A stretch of DNA of 64,000 bases from Enterovibrio paralichthyis (GTDB taxonomy: Bacteria > Pseudomonadota > Gammaproteobacteria > Enterobacterales > Vibrionaceae): positions 124,001-188,000 of the forward strand of contig NZ_JAHUTS010000003.1 of NCBI RefSeq assembly GCF_019209835.1, written 5' to 3'. The notes beneath the pieces are model-generated. The model was not told the origin of the DNA, searched no databases, and saw only the letters and a list, made by a program, of their open reading frames with translations. Position 1 is the stretch's first letter. Each line of letters begins with the position of its first letter. Below are positions 62,401-64,000 of this stretch, piece by piece. Position numbers and translations under genes: made by a program.

Positions 62401-64000
62401 CACCCTGCTGGCGATGGCTGACATCAATGGTGACGGCCTGATCGATAAACTCAGCGTCGATTCAGATGGCATCAGCTACCGTGCAGCCTCAGTCAGTTCA
62501 GATGATTCGGTCAGCTATGGCGCGGCACAGTTGATGGTGTCGGCTCAGGATGCTTTCTACAACACTAACGGCGATTGCAAAGCCTCGCCGGAGATGATTG
62601 CCGGCCAGAAAGCACGTTTAGCGGTGACTGACGTTAACGGTGACGGCATTGCCGATCTGGTCTACCTCGACAATATTTTCCTCGGCTCGGGTGATGCGCA
62701 AAACGGCTTTGTGTTCACCGACAGCAGCAATGTGGCAAATGCGTTTGCTAATCTCGACAGCGTGCGTGTCTGGAAAGCACCTTTTACGGGCACAGTGAAA
62801 GTGGATGCGCCGGTGTCACTGGTCGCAGGCTCAGGTGATTACAGCGGTAGCGACGGCGTTCGCGTCTCGGTTCAGCACCAAAACAGTGAGCTTTGGGCCA
62901 CACAAATCGCGGCGAATGATTACACCGCCAAATCCCCAACCGCGCTTGATTCGGTTGCCGTCAATGAAGGCGATCTGGTGATGTTCCGCGTTAATTCGCT
63001 GGAGGATGGCGCAAACGATCAGGTGATGTGGGATCCGAAGGTCCGCTACACCGACCGCGCCTCTGACGAGTTGGATGCCAACGCATTGCGGCTCAACGTT
63101 TATCAATCTTCTTCTGACTTTGTCTCGTCAAACAGCACGCAATTAGTAGTGCCGTTCAGCGGTACAGTGGCGGTGAGCGGCACGCTGACCAAGTCAGCAA
63201 CGTCCGACAATCTCACCGCAACTGTGGTTAAAACTGCCGCTGACGGCAGTGAGTCTGTGGTATGGCAGCAAAGCTATGCGGCGGGTGACGGTTTGACGGC
63301 CAGCACCATTGCGGTAGGCAATATCACTGTCTCAGCGAACGACAACCTGCGTCTGGTGATCAGCAGTGACACCAACGTGGATTGGGCAGGGCTGTCGGGT
63401 GAGCTGAACGTCAATTATGTCTCAGCCAATGATGACGACATCACTGCGGACATGCTCTATCTCAGCGACGGCACGCCACGCTTTGAGTACACCTTAAACC
63501 CTGAAATGGGGCTGTATGGTTATGCGGTTCAAAGCAGTGTGGTGGCTAATGAAAGTGGCACAGTCACGCTCCAACCTAACCTGCCAGCCGGTCTGCCTGC
63601 TTCCGGAATCGTGACTTTTACCGCCAAAGGCAGTAACCAGACGCTGGTCAAAGAAACGCTGGATCTTTCCACCGGTAATGCCTTTAACACGGTGGCACTG
63701 GATGTGACGGCCGGTGAACCTGTCTACTTTGAATACCACCTTCCGCAGGATATTGACCAAACAGTAGTGAGCGCCTGGACACCCAATGTTTCTGTCGTGG
63801 AGCTAGGCGTAGATGCAACTGCAGGTCTGCATATCAACAGTGATGATGCCAACAAGCAGCTCTACCGTCAGTGGGGTAACTTCCTCTACGACAGCTCTCA
63901 ATCCTTGCCGGGCGAGCCGATTGATGCGTCGGCACTGAAACCGGCAGCAAACAACACGCTGGCGAATTCAGGCTTTACGCCGGTGGCGGATGTGGATTCC
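59489..64000 (+). CDS. Large exported SpvB/Tc-toxin-like protein (partial, runs off the window)
   Basis: An open frame of 1504 codons with no stop before the window end. ATG 59489 starts a signal-peptide-like segment ending SNSALA. After a region of about 570 residues that I cannot assign, an SpvB N-terminal domain appears: SYPIELPGGRQGMAPQLQVSY and GNGWMGMGWNLSLPT. It is followed by the Tc/Rhs-type beta-propeller region with FG-GAP-like repeats (MADINGDGLIDKLSVD and VTDVNGDGIADLVYLD). Proteins of this kind are insecticidal Tc B/C components or Rhs-like shells that enclose a C-terminal toxin. That C-terminus is outside the window. Confidence 0.85.
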   Translation, partial: MDLSIHRVSPVVTSVVIGSMIFSNSALAIHNIALLSSSGNTNEISTNYFDISSLKNHELERAIKTAYPQQERLFDKSVASGFNNPSSLLVERYFENVSPVSAIQIYGSAGYQLSVEQKINNLWTQIPALTGVDLASLPEGQWNTLPVNEGMVTGAVRIQLIALNANPKAASEIRFLNEQNAVLTSHLINPPVELAFSQNVAASDNQKALLGAAPGKYRDAKYDNQFDVYLPYRPEQLKSATLSYDVKGLSGAASTIRMVNDEFSQGGLLIQADQAGLASVSEPVDIDALKAGKNLIRFTPFADSDSHLKYQVENLRLSFELNDANSAEPSLHVFEPQPDIRYQGHAYLRGFVQGEGNDSVTFQIGDNVVQTVNGSFETLVPVQGDSVQVEAVLESGKTLSQTLTFAPKENVSDQGVLITAAGVKAMQGDNALPERGYARHLATTENDTLVGVKDASLNVLKTSLSAERDIEVFTLDERDIPALNQGMVNVTRGDAAAYRFLPHGIKFNQENELTLGYDKNKIPEGYSEKDVHTFFYDDETNRWVQLARNEVVTKDGVIVSKTDHFTDMINAVIQTPDSPETQAFGTTQLKDMKAANPGASVNLIQAPKANAMGDARTSYPIELPGGRQGMAPQLQVSYSSSAGNGWMGMGWNLSLPTVSLDTRWGVPRYDGATETETYLFAGEQLAPVAHRATPVARTSEKRFYPRVEGSFNRIVRHGTSPTNYWWEVTNKNGTRHFFGGDGVSMLPAATLATADGNISDWALVKTIDTYGNTVTYNYEKVFDAGIGNGTGGVQGQQLYIQSINYTGFNSASGAYTVDFTRDRDLNESRRQDVMIDARTGFKRVTADLLRKIDISFQGQAVRSYEFNYTEGVFHKTLLASIQQFDADGQLFNTHSLSYYDDVRDANGNYQPFTATQAWSMSDAYSMADSLGTRSVESTTVQQTNAATTDTTSSPTTLNADGTQACYVNTAPTLLAMADINGDGLIDKLSVDSDGISYRAASVSSDDSVSYGAAQLMVSAQDAFYNTNGDCKASPEMIAGQKARLAVTDVNGDGIADLVYLDNIFLGSGDAQNGFVFTDSSNVANAFANLDSVRVWKAPFTGTVKVDAPVSLVAGSGDYSGSDGVRVSVQHQNSELWATQIAANDYTAKSPTALDSVAVNEGDLVMFRVNSLEDGANDQVMWDPKVRYTDRASDELDANALRLNVYQSSSDFVSSNSTQLVVPFSGTVAVSGTLTKSATSDNLTATVVKTAADGSESVVWQQSYAAGDGLTASTIAVGNITVSANDNLRLVISSDTNVDWAGLSGELNVNYVSANDDDITADMLYLSDGTPRFEYTLNPEMGLYGYAVQSSVVANESGTVTLQPNLPAGLPASGIVTFTAKGSNQTLVKETLDLSTGNAFNTVALDVTAGEPVYFEYHLPQDIDQTVVSAWTPNVSVVELGVDATAGLHINSDDANKQLYRQWGNFLYDSSQSLPGEPIDASALKPAANNTLANSGFTPVADVDS

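Overview
The window looks like a chromosome segment of a marine Vibrionaceae-type gammaproteobacterium. The evidence is a zwf-pgl-gnd cluster, two CheV proteins, an OmpU-like porin, a YeeX/DUF496 protein and a hybrid histidine kinase. I cannot name the genus from sequence alone (Grimontia, Enterovibrio, Photobacterium and Vibrio are all possible). The core genes are of moderate GC. Two stretches look foreign: an AT-rich exporter locus (about 5.3-11.8 kb) and a 26.5-kb transposon (32.5-59.0 kb).

Host part, left (1-32.4 kb). hppD is followed by a PilZ protein, a periplasmic binding protein and a hybrid sensor kinase. Next comes an AT-rich operon: a small secreted Gly/Pro peptide, a MacA-like adaptor, a MacB-like ATPase and permease on two genes, a TolC-like outer-membrane lipoprotein, and an apolipoprotein N-acyltransferase-like enzyme with an intact E-K-C triad. 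Then come a glycerol ABC transporter in glpSTPQUV order with a divergent sigma-54 activator, a porin, zwf-pgl-gnd, an RTX-repeat protein, yeeX, two divergent cheV genes, a SixA-like phosphatase and a 452-residue conserved membrane protein.

Central part (32,478-58,972). This is a complete type I-F3 CRISPR-associated Tn7-like transposon (CAST). It has terminal inverted repeats starting TGTGGC, TnsB-site-like repeats in both ends, and a 5-bp target duplication GCTCT on each side. Its machinery is tnsA-tnsB-tnsC, an Xre regulator, tniQ-cas8f-cas7f-cas6f and a two-spacer array; there is no cas1, cas2 or cas3. The last spacer, next to an atypical repeat, matches the 3' end of the 452-residue host gene just outside the element. 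The protospacer ends exactly 50 bp before the transposon end. All ten mismatches fall on codon third positions, so the spacer reads the target gene's codons while ignoring wobble bases. Three copies of a dyad, ACTTAG-N5-CTAAGT, lie in the xre/cargo and tniQ-cas promoters and are probably Xre operators.

The cargo is defensive and competitive: a DExH helicase with a partner protein, a type I restriction-modification system (hsdR, a MATE-like transporter, hsdM, hsdS), a P-loop GTPase next to a PD-(D/E)XK nuclease, and an S-pyocin/colicin-type HNH DNase with an Im9-like immunity protein. A 1596-bp IS1182-family element has inserted at the hairpin just after the array and duplicated it.

Host part, right (58,978-64,000). 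About 500 bp with no convincing gene is followed by the first 1504 codons of a very large exported SpvB/Tc-toxin-like protein that runs off the window.
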